This document shows positions 25,561 to 37,000 of a DNA stretch of 64,000 nucleotides, in pieces. The stretch covers positions 27,181,669 to 27,245,668 of the forward strand of contig NC_052614.1 in the NCBI RefSeq assembly GCF_016545825.1, read 5' to 3'. Position 1 is the first letter of the stretch; the number at the start of each line of letters is the position of its first letter. Under the pieces are notes generated by a model. That model saw only the letters and a list, made by a program, of their open reading frames with translations, was not told the DNA's origin and did not search any database. Origin of the DNA: Eucalyptus grandis. Lineage: Eukaryota; Streptophyta; Magnoliopsida; Myrtales; Myrtaceae. The position numbers and the translations under genes were made by a program.

Positions 25561-26669
25561 CTTTGCCGTGCATATTTCTTTGATCATAAATGATTTTTCA
25601 TTAATTGCTCATTTTCAGCTAATCAAAACACATGGAAAGTCCATAAAATTAATTTATGGAAAACTCTTTTTCACTTAGACAAACGCATCCTAAGGGTGTG
25701 TCTGCAAAATAATATATTCTTTCGTGTCATTTTTACGGATTGCATTATGTGGGTTTTAAGTGTCCAACATTTTCAAAACATGGCATGGGAACGGGATGAG
25801 CCTAATCAAAACATGTAATGTTTCGCCCACTAATAAAATATCTAGTTTCTCGATATACTTTATAAGGTCATGGAAATTTCCACACCACTTAAAAACTAGA
25901 CCTATTACTATGTAAACATGATTTCCTTGAGCCAGTTTTGGCGACCAGACTAAACTCAACTCGGCGAGCCATCCGGACGATATTAAGCAATCCGTATGGA
26001 ACCATTTCCTCGTCGGCCTAGCCCCAACTCCTTGTGCCGAGGAGATTGAACACGAGGCCTCACATTTATCAAGACGCGGCGCAAGATCTTAATTGTTTTA
26101 CCCTCGATTTGTCGGGCAAGCTCGTTCGGACGCACCTCGTATTCCCGAGTTTGAAGGGCCGTGCCTTCCCAGTTTAGTGCATATTTCGAACGTCCCCGTC
26201 GTGTCTGTTTCTTGCTTATTCTCTCCCAGATTCGCTTCCAACCTCGTCTTCAACGTTCGAGATCTGTCCTCCTCAAGGCCTGGATCTGCAGGGACCACTC
26301 AATAAATGAGGGGGCCAAAATAAATGAGGAGGCCAAGAAAAGAAGAGGTTTTCCAGCCCAGCGTAGCTCATGAGCTTCCATTTCGGATGCATGTGCTGAT
26401 GGACCACGTCGGTACTTCCCTTTTGAGTATCAATTATGGTCGCAGCGACGCCCCACCATCAATGCATGGTTGGGTCGAGAGTGGAATGGTCGATGGCGAT
26501 CGATTCCTTTGTCGTCGGGTAAGCAAGCGGAGCCCCCTACGATCTCGAGAGATCTGGTGGTACAGTCTCATGGTATCCAAGGGTTTCGTGGTTCGGGTAC
26601 AATGGCTGCCAGGTCATGAACAGGATAGGTGCTAACTTCGGTAGATAGAATGATAGTCTGGACAGAGTT
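25561..26669. other. Intergenic, unrecognised moderately GC-rich stretch
   Basis: Bases 26030-26640 are more GC-rich than their surroundings and hold overlapping ORFs of 66-103 codons on both strands. None shows a domain or a family match I recognise. Confidence 0.4.
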
Positions 26670-27639
26670 TTATGTTCCAAATTGCGGTTGCTAGCTCATA
26701 ACATGTTTTTGAATACTTGTAGGGAAACCACAATGGCCGACTTTAATTATCCCTGCACGCAAGATGATTGCTCAAAGTTATGTCATGAACCGAATGTAAT
26801 ATATATAGAAAATCATGTCAATGGGGTCAACGAGAGGATTTTTAAGTCTGTTCAAGCCCAAAAGCAGCTGGGCTCCAATGCAACATCATGTACAGATGGT
26901 GTTTACGAGACCCGAGAACCGAGCTCACGCATGCTGCAGTCGACCAGAAAAGAGGAAGAACCGAAAAAGTAAAATGCATGGCAGCTTTATGCTTGGCAAT
27001 ATATCTGTTTTGAACTCAAAAGGTTGCTCGATAGTCGGTGGAAAAATTAAAATCATCGTATTTGTACGTTCTCTAAGGTCAATATTTATAAAACGGACGC
27101 GTGGGCTTCACTACTGTTTCAAAAGGACAAGCATTGAAATCACCATATTCGATAGAGCTTACTTAGCTACGAAGCGAAACGAAAGTGAAAACATACGGAG
27201 AGGAAATTGGAGTCATCCTACGGCACAATAGGCACAATTGACCCATTGACGCGAATCGATACATTTAAGATGCGAGTATATCATCTAATGTGCTCAATAC
27301 AGACTGGTTTAGTGTTAACATCAATCAACTTGTATCAAGAGTGCGAGTATTGCTTACCCACACAAATCGGGCAATGCTATCCCCACCTTGGGTAGTTTTC
27401 AATTTGTAAGTCCCGTTAAATGCTAACACAAAACCCTAATTCGTTGAGTTATATCTTTGGAAATACAAGATGGGAATAAGTATTTCTCTTCTTTCACGAG
27501 CAACTTCCTTTGAAAATGAAAAGGAGGGTCATCATTGAGAAAAATATAAAAGAAAAAAAAAGTAAAATAGTTAGAAAGAGAGAGAGAGAGAGAGAGAGAG
27601 GATGTGTTCAACATTGCCACCAATGGGACCAAGGCAAAA

Positions 27640-28140
27640 GCAAGATCGATGCTTTTCAGACGAATTGCTCCGAGCTGATCTCGTTCGGAGCATGTCTATC
27701 TTCAACAGCCGAGGTGGGCCGACAAGGTGTGGGGGAAGGGCACGGCGGATCCACGTGAAGAGGGCGCCGCCCTGGATCGGCGGAGCATGGGGGGCAGATT
27801 CTCCTGCGCCTGATATAGTTGACTTCGACCACCCACCACCCCCACTTCCCACTTCCCCGCCCATCTTGCAGCCCACAGAATGTTCTCGCACGCCACGTGA
27901 CTTTGTCCCACCACGGCACCGCGGTACGAGATGCATTGCATCGTGCGCGTAAACTCGCGTCCTTCGGCTAGTTGCCAAACATGCCCACACGGCAGCCGCC
28001 CTGCGATCCGACCGAGTCCTGGAAATCTGCGTCGGAGCTCGTTTCCCAATCTCTCGCGTCTCATTTTTTGGGCATTTCGATGGTACGGAGTTGAATGGCT
28101 GATCACGGAACCAACATGGATTAGGCACGCTGTACAAGTT
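27640..28140. other. Conserved GC-rich block with a G-box (copy A)
   Basis: The most conserved part of the duplication (partner 31085-31560). It contains CCACGTGAC, a G-box/ABRE-type core, in both copies. The overlapping ORFs on the minus strand share only patches of residues and shift frame between copies, which argues against coding; promoter-like or mobile-element DNA are alternatives. Confidence 0.45.
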
Positions 28141-28162
28141 TGATTTCTCAAGTTGCAAAGTG

Positions 28163-28400
28163 CTAAGCCGCCTATTGGGAATGCTCGACTCGTGCCTTAC
28201 CTGTTTTATAAGATTAATATGGTATTTCATGAACCGAATTTACCTACTTACGATGATCCTTCCCCCCCTCCCTCCCTCCCTCCCCTAAGCCACCTATTGG
28301 GAATGCTTGACTCGTGCCTTACCTGTTTTATAAGATTAACATGGTATTTCGTGAACCGGCATTTACCTACTTACGATGATCCTTCCCCCTCCCCCTCCCC
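28163..28400. repeat. 122-bp tandem duplication inside copy A
   Basis: The unit starting CTAAGCCGCCTATTGGG at 28163 recurs at 28285; both end in C-rich (CCCT)n-like tracts. Copy B has this unit once (31610-31720). Confidence 0.92.
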
Positions 28401-29973
28401 CTCCCCCTCTCTTATTCGAGGTCCAGTAAATACTATTTAACGTTGGCAAAAACTCTAGTAAGTGGATTGAAATTGAAATGGCTTGCATGCTGAAATTTAA
28501 ATTATCTCGAGTCACCCGCTTAAACCACACCCTTGAGTCTCTTAGCTAATCACACCGGGTTCGACTACTCATATCATCTCCTTTCTACTAGTTCTAATTC
28601 TGTTTCTTCTGAAAGTAAGTTTAGCCAATCATCTAATATATAACTAGAAAAGTGAGTTCAATCTTACCTTTTGGACTTTCAAAAGCTACCCTAGGAGGAA
28701 ATAGAAAGAAAAAGAAGATCATATTAGCACATATCTCCTATGACCTTTTCAATCTTTCCACTTTTCTCGTGTAACATAGAACTACCCAATTTCTTCTCCC
28801 AATAATCACTTAATCTCACGCATGCATGCAGTGCTTTCCATGAGTAGTAGTATCTCTAAACAAAACATTCATTCTACCGTAATTAACATCACAGGATGTT
28901 GAGATTTTCAAATAATTTGGAGGAAAAAGGGATTTCATGAACGTTGACTTGAATAGGTATGATCTTGATTCGATGGACTTATTAGGAGTCGTAGGTGAAA
29001 TCTTAGTGGAGTTACGAGGCCCATAAGAGCTATCCAGAAAGCTGATTTAGAGTCTATGTCGAAGGCATTTGTAGTTGTTTTCGATGTTTTCGACTCAAAA
29101 AATCAAAGATGAGGCGGTTTGAAAGACCAACAGAGACAAGCTTCGTTTTGCAATTTTGATGGGATATAGCTCCTTTTCTTCATAAAGAGAAATTTTAATG
29201 TGCTTTGACGAGATAAGTTCGTAAGAAAATAAAAGACTAATCATACTCTGAAAATTCAAACCGGTTTTCTCCAAATCAGATGGGCCTTTTACGTGAAACC
29301 GAATTCATCCAAAGGCCGTGCCTTTGCTCTCCAGCAAAGTTGGTTGGACTAGCCCACGAGGCTATTGGGCCACGTTCTGGACCGGGTCTAGCTTTCCTAC
29401 TAATGAGAAAATCAATTTTTCATTTTGCTAAGATACAATAAATTCTATTAAAAGCCCAATACGTTTGGGTCAGTGATTCAGTCCTTCGTCGTCCTGGTCG
29501 GACATCGCCGCAGCTGGAATTCTTCGATGGTGAAGCCGAGGTTGTAAGTTGTGCGAGCCTCATGCACGTTCTTGATCGTGGAACTTTATTTTATCTAGAT
29601 GGTCAAATTTATCTTCGATTATCTGAAACACATGCACGCATCAACAATCTGATAAACAAAGAAAGTTATTCCTGACGTGTACATTTAAAATGAAATGTGC
29701 CTAACCCAGCTGTAGTCGGGGTATGTGAGTTGTAATTTTGAAATTAGAGGCATATTTTGGGTCATAGGGCAAAAACCGATGCAAGTTTTTGCATCTTTCT
29801 TTTATTAATATATATAGAATTTTTTTTTCTTTTAACAAATTTCCCCCACTTCCACAGTTCAAATGCGGATGGTGACAAAGGATTGCATAGAAAAACAAAT
29901 AGAAAATTACTTCATCAATCACAAGTCGTCAGCCTTGGAAATAAAACATTCTTGCAGCCACTCGTATATATGT

Positions 29974-30388
29974 CCAACCCGGACCAACCCGGACCAACCT
30001 CATAGATATTGTATATTATATATACTATATATAATATACAATATATATATATATATTATATTTAATATGTTACATATAATATTCCTTTATCTATTCTAAA
30101 GTCTATAACCCTAACTTAACGTTAATGGCATCAACGAGTCCTCTTCCTTCAGCATTATGTTCTGTCCTCTTTTCTTTTTGATCTTTGCCAATTAAATCTG
30201 AAAGAATAAAGCCCTAATTAGAAGTTTAGAAACCCTCTTTGTAAGTGACACTCAATGCGCGTCTTGCTCCTGCTCGTTGTTTGCCGCTTGCCTCTTGCCT
30301 GGCTTGCCTTATTACTTTGAAAATCATAGGCTCTAAGGGTCATTCAATACTGCGTTAGCCTAAAAGAACCCTTCTCAATGGCTGCTTC
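29974..30388. other. Spacer between copies A and B
   Basis: About 415 bases absent from the outer flanks of the duplication: short direct repeats, the AT palindrome, then AT-rich unique sequence. No gene. Confidence 0.6.
30006..30044. repeat. 39-bp perfect AT palindrome at the duplication junction
   Basis: Two 19-base arms (atattgtatattatatata and its exact complement) flank a single C. It follows 'accaacccggaccaacccgg' and precedes a (TA)n run, just past the right end of copy A. Confidence 0.95.
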
Positions 30389-33300
30389 ATGTTCCCGAAT
30401 TGCGATTGCTAGCTTGTAACATGTTTTTGAATACTTGTAGGGAAAATCACAATAGTCGACTTTAATTTTCCCGTGCACATGATGATAGCTCAAAGTTATG
30501 TCTCCCGAACGTAATAATATATAAAAGAAAATCATGTGAATTGGGGCAATAATAGGATTTTTAAGTCTGTTCAAGCCCAAAAGCAGCTGGGCCCGAATGC
30601 GACATCCTGTACAGAGGATGTCCACGAGACCCGTGAACCGAGTTCATGCATGCTGCAGTCGACCAGAAAGAGGAAGAACCAAAAAAGGTCAAATGCATGG
30701 CAGCTTTATGCTCACAATACGTTCGTTTTGATCACAAAGGGTTGCCTGATAGTCGGTGGAAAACCATTAATTTCAATCACCGTACTTGCACGTTCGGTAA
30801 GGCCAATACTTATAAGACATACACGCATGCTTCGCTATTATTTCAAATGGGCACATATTGAAATTACCATACTCGATAGAGTTTACTAAGCCACAAAATG
30901 AAATGAAAGTGAAAACATAAAAGAGAAAATTGGAGTTATCACACGACAGGATAGGCACAACCTACTTATTGACACAAATCGTGTAAGTAGATCATCTGAC
31001 ATGCTCAACACGAGTTGTGATTTAGTCTTAAAATCAGTCGACAAATATCTTAAGTGCAAGTGGTGTGCACTTAATAATTAGATCAATCCTCTTTCAAATG
31101 AGTTGCTCCAAGCTAACCTCATTCAGGGCATGTCTATCTTCAGACAGCTGAGGTGGGCCAACACAGTGTGGGGGAAGGCGCGGCGGATCCGCTTGAAGAG
31201 GGCGCCGCCCCGGATCGGCGGAGCGCGGGGGGCGGAATCTCCCGCGCCTGATATGCTTGACTTCGATCACCCCGCTTCCCACTTCCCCACCCATCTTCCA
31301 GCCCACAGAATGTTCTCGTACGCCACGTGACTTTGTCCCACCCCGGCACCACGACACGAGATGCAATGCATCCCGCGCGTAAAACTCGCGTCCTTCGGTT
31401 CGGTCGCCAAACATCTCCCCACGGCAGCCGCCCCCCTGCGTTCCGACCGAGTACTGGAAATCTGTGTCGGAGCCCAGCGGCGGAGCTCGTTTCCCTATCT
31501 CTCGCGTCTCATTTTTTGGGGATTTCAATGGTACGGAGTTGAATAGGCGATCACGGAACCGACATGGATTAGGAGCACTGTAGAAGTTTGATTTCTCATG
31601 TTATAAAGTGCTGAGCTGCCTATTCGGAATGCTTGAATCGCATCTTGCCTGTTCTATAAGATAAACATGGTATTTCATGAGTCGGAGATTTACCTACCTA
31701 AGATGATCTCTCTCTCAGAGAAATCCTGCCTTCTGTCAACTTATTCGAGGTCCCATAAATACTACCAAACATTGGCAAAAACTCTAGTAAATGGATTGAA
31801 ATGGAAATTACTTGCGTGTTGAAATTAAAATTATCTCTAGTCACCCACTTAAATCACACCCTTGAATCTCTTGGCTAACGGCACCGGGTTCGACTACTCG
31901 AATCATCTCCTTTCTACTAGTTCTGGTCATTTGTCTTCCAAAAGAAACTTTAGTCAATAATCTAATATATAACTGGAAAAGTGAGCTTAGTCTTACTTTT
32001 TGGACTTAAAACTACCCTAGGAGAAAATAGAAAGAAAAACAAGAAGACATTATTGGCACATATGTCCTATGACTTTTTCAATTGATCCACTTTTATCATG
32101 TAAGATTAGAACTACCCAATTTCTTCTCCCAATAATCAGTTAACTTCATGCATGCAAGCAGGGCCGTTCCCCGAACAGTAATATCTCTAATTGAAACATT
32201 CAGTTCTAGTGTAATTAACATTACAGGATGTTGAAATCTCCGAATAATTTGGAAAAAGAAAGCCAACTTGAATAGGTATGATCTCCATTTCGATGGACTT
32301 ACTAGAGTCGTGAGTGAAATCTTAGTGGAGTTACGAGGCCCAAAAGAGCCATCCAGAAAGCTCGTTTAGAGTCTATGTCGAAGGCATTTGTAGTTTTTTT
32401 TCGATGTTTTCAACTTGAAAAATCAAAGATGAGGTGGTTTGAAAGACCAACAGCGAAAAGCTTCGTTTTGCAATTTTGATGGAGTATAGCTCCTTTTCTT
32501 CATAAAGAGAAATTTTACCGTGCTTTGACCAGATAAGTTCGTAAGAAAATAATGGTGCGTTTGATAATATTTCTATTTAAAAATTGTTTCTGAGAACATA
32601 AATAGAAAAAAGTATTTCTGCTTCAGGGAATAATTTTTGAACAAAAAAACGCATTTGGTAAATCTGTTCCAAAAATATAAAAAGAATATAAACACGTTTA
32701 GTAAATTTGTATAATTTTTAATATTTTTATTTTATTTTTTCTATTTTCTTTCTTATTTTTCTTATTTTTTTCTTTTTTTTTCTTCTTCTTTTGGCCGGTC
32801 AGTGCCTCGGCCATGGCCGGCGATCGGCCGACGAGGGGCGGCCTCGCCCAGCCACGGCGAGGCTCGTTGGCCCCGGCGAGGCCGAGCCTCGCCGTAGGCC
32901 GGGCGAGGCTCGGCCGCCTTGGTTGGGCGAGCTCGAGCTCGCCCGAGATCCGACGACGCCGAGCTCGCCCGGCCAAGGCAAGGCCGACCCTTGCTAGGGG
33001 CTAGCGACTTCGGCCTCGCGTGGGCCGGCAACGCCCGGCGAGGTCAGGCCCTAGATCACGGCCGCCAGCCATGGCCGAGGCTAGCGACCGCTAAAGAAAA
33101 AAGAAAGAAAAAAAGAAGAAGAAAAGAAGAAGAAAAAAGAGAGAAGAAAATGGAAAGAGAGAAAAAGTGTTCCTAAATTTTGTTCAAGAAAGAAAAACTT
33201 TGTTTAGTTGGATGTGTTTTAACAAAAAATCAATTTTGGAACAAAAAACGCAAACAAACGCGTTTTGTTCCTTTTTGTTCACATGAACAAAAAAACAAAA

Positions 33301-34096
33301 ATTTGTGTTCCTGGGAACAGAAACATTTTTACCATGCAGGGCCTAAAAGACTAATCATACTCTGAAAATTCAAATCCGGTTTTCTCAAGTCAGATGGGCC
33401 TTGTACGTGAAACCGAATTCATCCAAAGGCCGTGCCTTTGCTCTCCAGCATAAGTTGGTTGGACCAGCCCACGAGGCTATTGGGCCACGTTCTGGACCGG
33501 GTCTAGCTTTCCAACTAATGAGAAAATCAATTTTTTTCGTTTGCTAAGATACATTAAATTCTATTAAAAGCCCAATACGTTTGGGCCAATGCTGCAGTTC
33601 TTCGCCGTCCTCGTCGGACGTCCGCGGCAGCTAGAAATCTTCGATGGTGAAGCCGGGGTTGTAAGTTGTGCTAGCTTCATGCACGTTCTTGATCGTGGAA
33701 TTTTATTATATCTGGATGGTCAAATTTATCTTTGATTATTTGAAATATATGCACGCATCGACGTATCTATAAATAAAGAAAGTTATTTCCGACGAATACA
33801 TTTAAAGTAAAATGTAATTAGCTCGAAACGAATTGTCATTTTAGTTGGGGTCGAGGTATGTAAGTAGAGGTATATTTTTGGGTCATAGGGTAAAAACCGA
33901 TGCAAGTTTTTGCATCTTTCTTCTATTAAAATATATAGAAATCGTATTTCTTTTTACAGATTTCCCCACTTCCACACTTCAAATGCGGATGGTGACAAAG
34001 GATTGCATAGAAAATAAATATAAAATTACTTCATCGATCAAAGCTTGTCAGCCTTGGAAATAAAACATTCTCGCAACCACTTGTACATATGTCCAT
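30389..34096. repeat. Large direct duplication, copy B
   Basis: Partner of 26670-29973, offset about 3.72 kb at the left end. Without the 791-bp insertion at 32553-33343 plus its TAA it is about 2.9 kb. It keeps the same ordered markers as copy A and the same G-box block at 31085-31560. Confidence 0.93.
32553..33343. mobile_element. Non-autonomous Harbinger-like element in copy B
   Basis: Flanked by TAA at 32550-32552 and 33344-33346. The empty site GAAAATAAAAGAC is intact in copy A at 29225-29237 with a single TAA (29230-29232), so both ends and the 3-bp duplication are defined by comparison. The ends are imperfect inverted repeats (GGTGCGTTTGATAATATTTC versus GGCCCTGCATGGTAAAAATG). Build: T-rich left arm, GC-rich core at 32794-33090 full of 'gcctcgcc/ggcgaggc', A-rich right arm. 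No transposase. The 3-bp TAA/TTA duplication points to PIF/Harbinger; family name is inference. Confidence 0.85.
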
Positions 34097-37000
34097 TTTT
34101 TTTTCCTGGGGGACTGGTAAGAAATAATGCAAAGAATGAGAATCTAGTGGGATTACATTGTACCTAAAGTCGTCGACAGGGAAAACATTCAAAATCACGT
34201 TCTCTGTTCTAAGTTCCCAAAGTGTTGTGTTTGTTTTCTTTTTGTGACAAGAAGATGCTCGCTTCGTGGAGATGATAGAAGTCGTACCATCTTGCCTGTG
34301 GAAATCGACATGCCATTTGTGTCCTTGACCATTTTGCGAGGATCACGAGCAAATTCCAAACTTGCACGAGTCAAGCAAAAGAAAGCTAAGGGTTGGGCAT
34401 GTGACCATCTGCTGCAAGGACAGACAAAACTGATGGACTTAGTACATATATTATACTCATGTACTAATTTCTCAATACGGGTATGAGTGATCACACAATT
34501 TACCCCCCTCCCTCTCTGCTGCCACCATTCTATTCATGTTGAGCTCTATAAACGCCAATGATTTTTGGCTAAAATTGATCAGAAGAACTTTATCGGCAAA
34601 ACTTGAAAATGTTTATGATTAATTGGCTTAATTGAAAGATTTATAATTGAATGGGTACAAATACAATAATTGTAGGACTTTTTTTGATGATTTTCCCAAT
34701 AACTTAGTAATGTGGTCCTTCCGTTAGTAATGTGGTCCTTCTGGTTAATAATAAAGTATAAATGAAATTTATGCATTGTTAAAATTCATGGGTGACTTGA
34801 GAAAATCAGATATTTCATTTTTTAAGCTTTGCATACATCCGATATGTTTAACAATTCGACCCATTTCGCCTAAAGCCTCCCAAGTGAATCGTTTAGATAG
34901 CAACTATTTAGGATACATATCAATTAAGAATCTATTTCATCTAATGTTGGATTTGGGAGGTCGAAGACTCCATACTTAAGTATTGACGTTCTTGTAATTG
35001 TTGGTCGAAGTAGAAACCTAGACTCGGACTAGATATGCAGGACCTCTCACCATTTAGCAAACAAATTCAACAGGTGTATTTGGATGGCATATCGTGATTT
35101 ACGCGTGGCACTTAATTCTAAGGTTTTTAATTGGCGATGCATTATGCGGCAATGAAAGGACCCAACCGATTCTACGTAGAAAAGCTCCTAAAAGGAGTGA
35201 TTAGCTGGGGACTGTTACCAGTCTTCAAAATAAATTATTTCACAAACTCTATCAACGTCCAGTGCGTGGCTGCGGATATTAAAGTAAGATAGCAAGAACA
35301 AGTTCGAAATGCAATTGACTCGCATGTCCCCATCCGCCTAGAAGCAAGCTAAGCCCATGGCCTTTTCGTCAGTATCAAGCCCATGGCCTTTTCCGCCGGT
35401 CTTAGGTTAGCAAATGGAGTATTTTGTAGCTGTTCATTACGTCTCACGAAGCGACTAAGATCCAGAGAATAAGTCAGCGCATTTTACCAAAGTAGGGATG
35501 AAATTCTTTTCGATGCAACCGAAATCGCATCCACTGGGTGGCTAGCGAGGGAGAATCAATAGTCAATGTTTGGTCAAATGTTAAAAAAAGAACATAAACA
35601 ATGGGACCATTGTTCAAATGAATTCAAATATATGGGCGTATATCAAGGATTGGGATTATATTAGAGTCGTGTCTTAAAAATTACGAGTCCTATTTTTTCT
35701 GATCCACACCGAATGCTGTCCCTCCCAAGTCATGCTAATTCATTAAGGTATAATATGTTTACAAATAAATATTTGTGAGAAGAAATTAAATCTAACTTTC
35801 GGAAGATAGACTTTTTTAATCTAATTGATATAATGTCTTTTTCAGGAGTTTAAGGAGAAGCATTTGCCCCACCCTGCCTCAATACGAGCCCCACGACATT
35901 GCCGCTTGCACAACCAAGCCTCTCTCTCTCTCTAGCCTTGGATCTATGCCCCTGATTTTGGTGGAAAGGTTGCAAGTCTAGATCAAATGACACGGGCTTC
36001 AGGCAATCCTGAATTTGGGTCGCTTGAGATTAGACCGTCACTCCTAGTGGTGGTGAGGTCATGATATATATATCTTATCTAACTCCGTTTAACTCTCTAC
36101 TTGACTTCATTTAGTACTCAATATAGCCAAGTTCAACTTGAGTTAATTGTATCATCAAAATCAATCAAAATTAGACAATCCACGATATGTGCTGAGTTCA
36201 AATAGGGATGTTCAAAGTAAAAGGTAAATAAGGTTTTAGTAAATGATGAAATTATGCTATTGAAACCGTTATTCTATTAGGTGAGAACAAGGCCAACAAG
36301 TTACTCGAATAAATTATGAATGAGCCTGGGAGATGATGCCTGAACATATCAAAACCAAACTTACACTCGAGCAGCAGCTAACTGGACGAGCATAGTTGTA
36401 ATCTGCGCGAAGCTTGTCCCTTTAGCTCCTAGCGTCTCGTATTCTCCTATTCGCCACAATCAATCTAAACTAACGACACGTGAACACCTGCATTAAATGT
36501 GAAAATTCAGTGCTTCGCCAAAGGAAAAACCACTCATCAGTGCTGTCCCCATCTCCGATCAATCCCATCAACATGTCTACAAGCTGCATTCTCAGAGCAC
36601 TATATACTAGTGCCCAAAAACGAAACCCTAATGTGACGTGACTTAGCAACTATACAAGCTCTCATCTTTTTTTAAGTCCGCCACCCGTAAAGGGGGAGAA
36701 AACAGGCCCTAGCAATGATTGAATTGGCGTTTTGGCCTAAACAGCGCAAACTCATCACGCATGATGCAAAGGGAACTTGTCGTTTTTCTCCTAGCCGAAC
36801 GTCAATCAGAGTCCTTGTCCGTATATGTTTGGCTTCCATACGTTCGGGCATAATTGTGCTTCTTCCCCCAAATAAATAAAGCGCAAATGCCAGTGTGCTC
36901 ATTAAGCAATTAATCAGTAAAGTACAAAACCCCAATGGCAGTGCGATTTTATATTCGACGAGGGTATCTGAGCCACATGGGATACATTCCTTGCTTTCAT

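Larger units (their letters stand above)
26670..29973. repeat. Large direct duplication, copy A
   Basis: About 3.3 kb repeated in the same order and strand at 30389-34096. Shared markers include 'agtctgttcaagcccaaaag' (26844 / 30564), 'catgctgcagtcgaccaga', 'agggcgccgccc', 'gccacgtgactttgtccca', 'tggtacggagttgaat', 'caccgggttcgactactc' and 'gccgtgcctttgctctccag'. Copy A has about 290 bases near 27350-27640, including a (GA)n tract, that copy B lacks, plus an extra 122-bp tandem unit. No recognisable gene in either copy. Confidence 0.93.

Noticed and set aside
26098..26635. Overlapping ORFs on both strands in a GC-richer patch
   Set aside because: Open on both strands at once, no domain, no splice evidence.
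27571..28230. 219-codon minus-strand ORF in copy A and its 144-codon counterpart 31094-31528
   Set aside because: Shared residues occur in patches separated by frame changes between copies, and the residues are those expected from GC-rich DNA; no domain.
28550..28575. 'ccgggttcgactactc' resembling a tRNA B-box (also at 31880)
   Set aside because: No matching A-box, acceptor stem or anticodon arm can be drawn around it.
32698..33031. Several Arg/Ala/Pro-rich ORFs on both strands
   Set aside because: They lie in the GC core of the Harbinger-like element and are open in nearly all frames because of composition.
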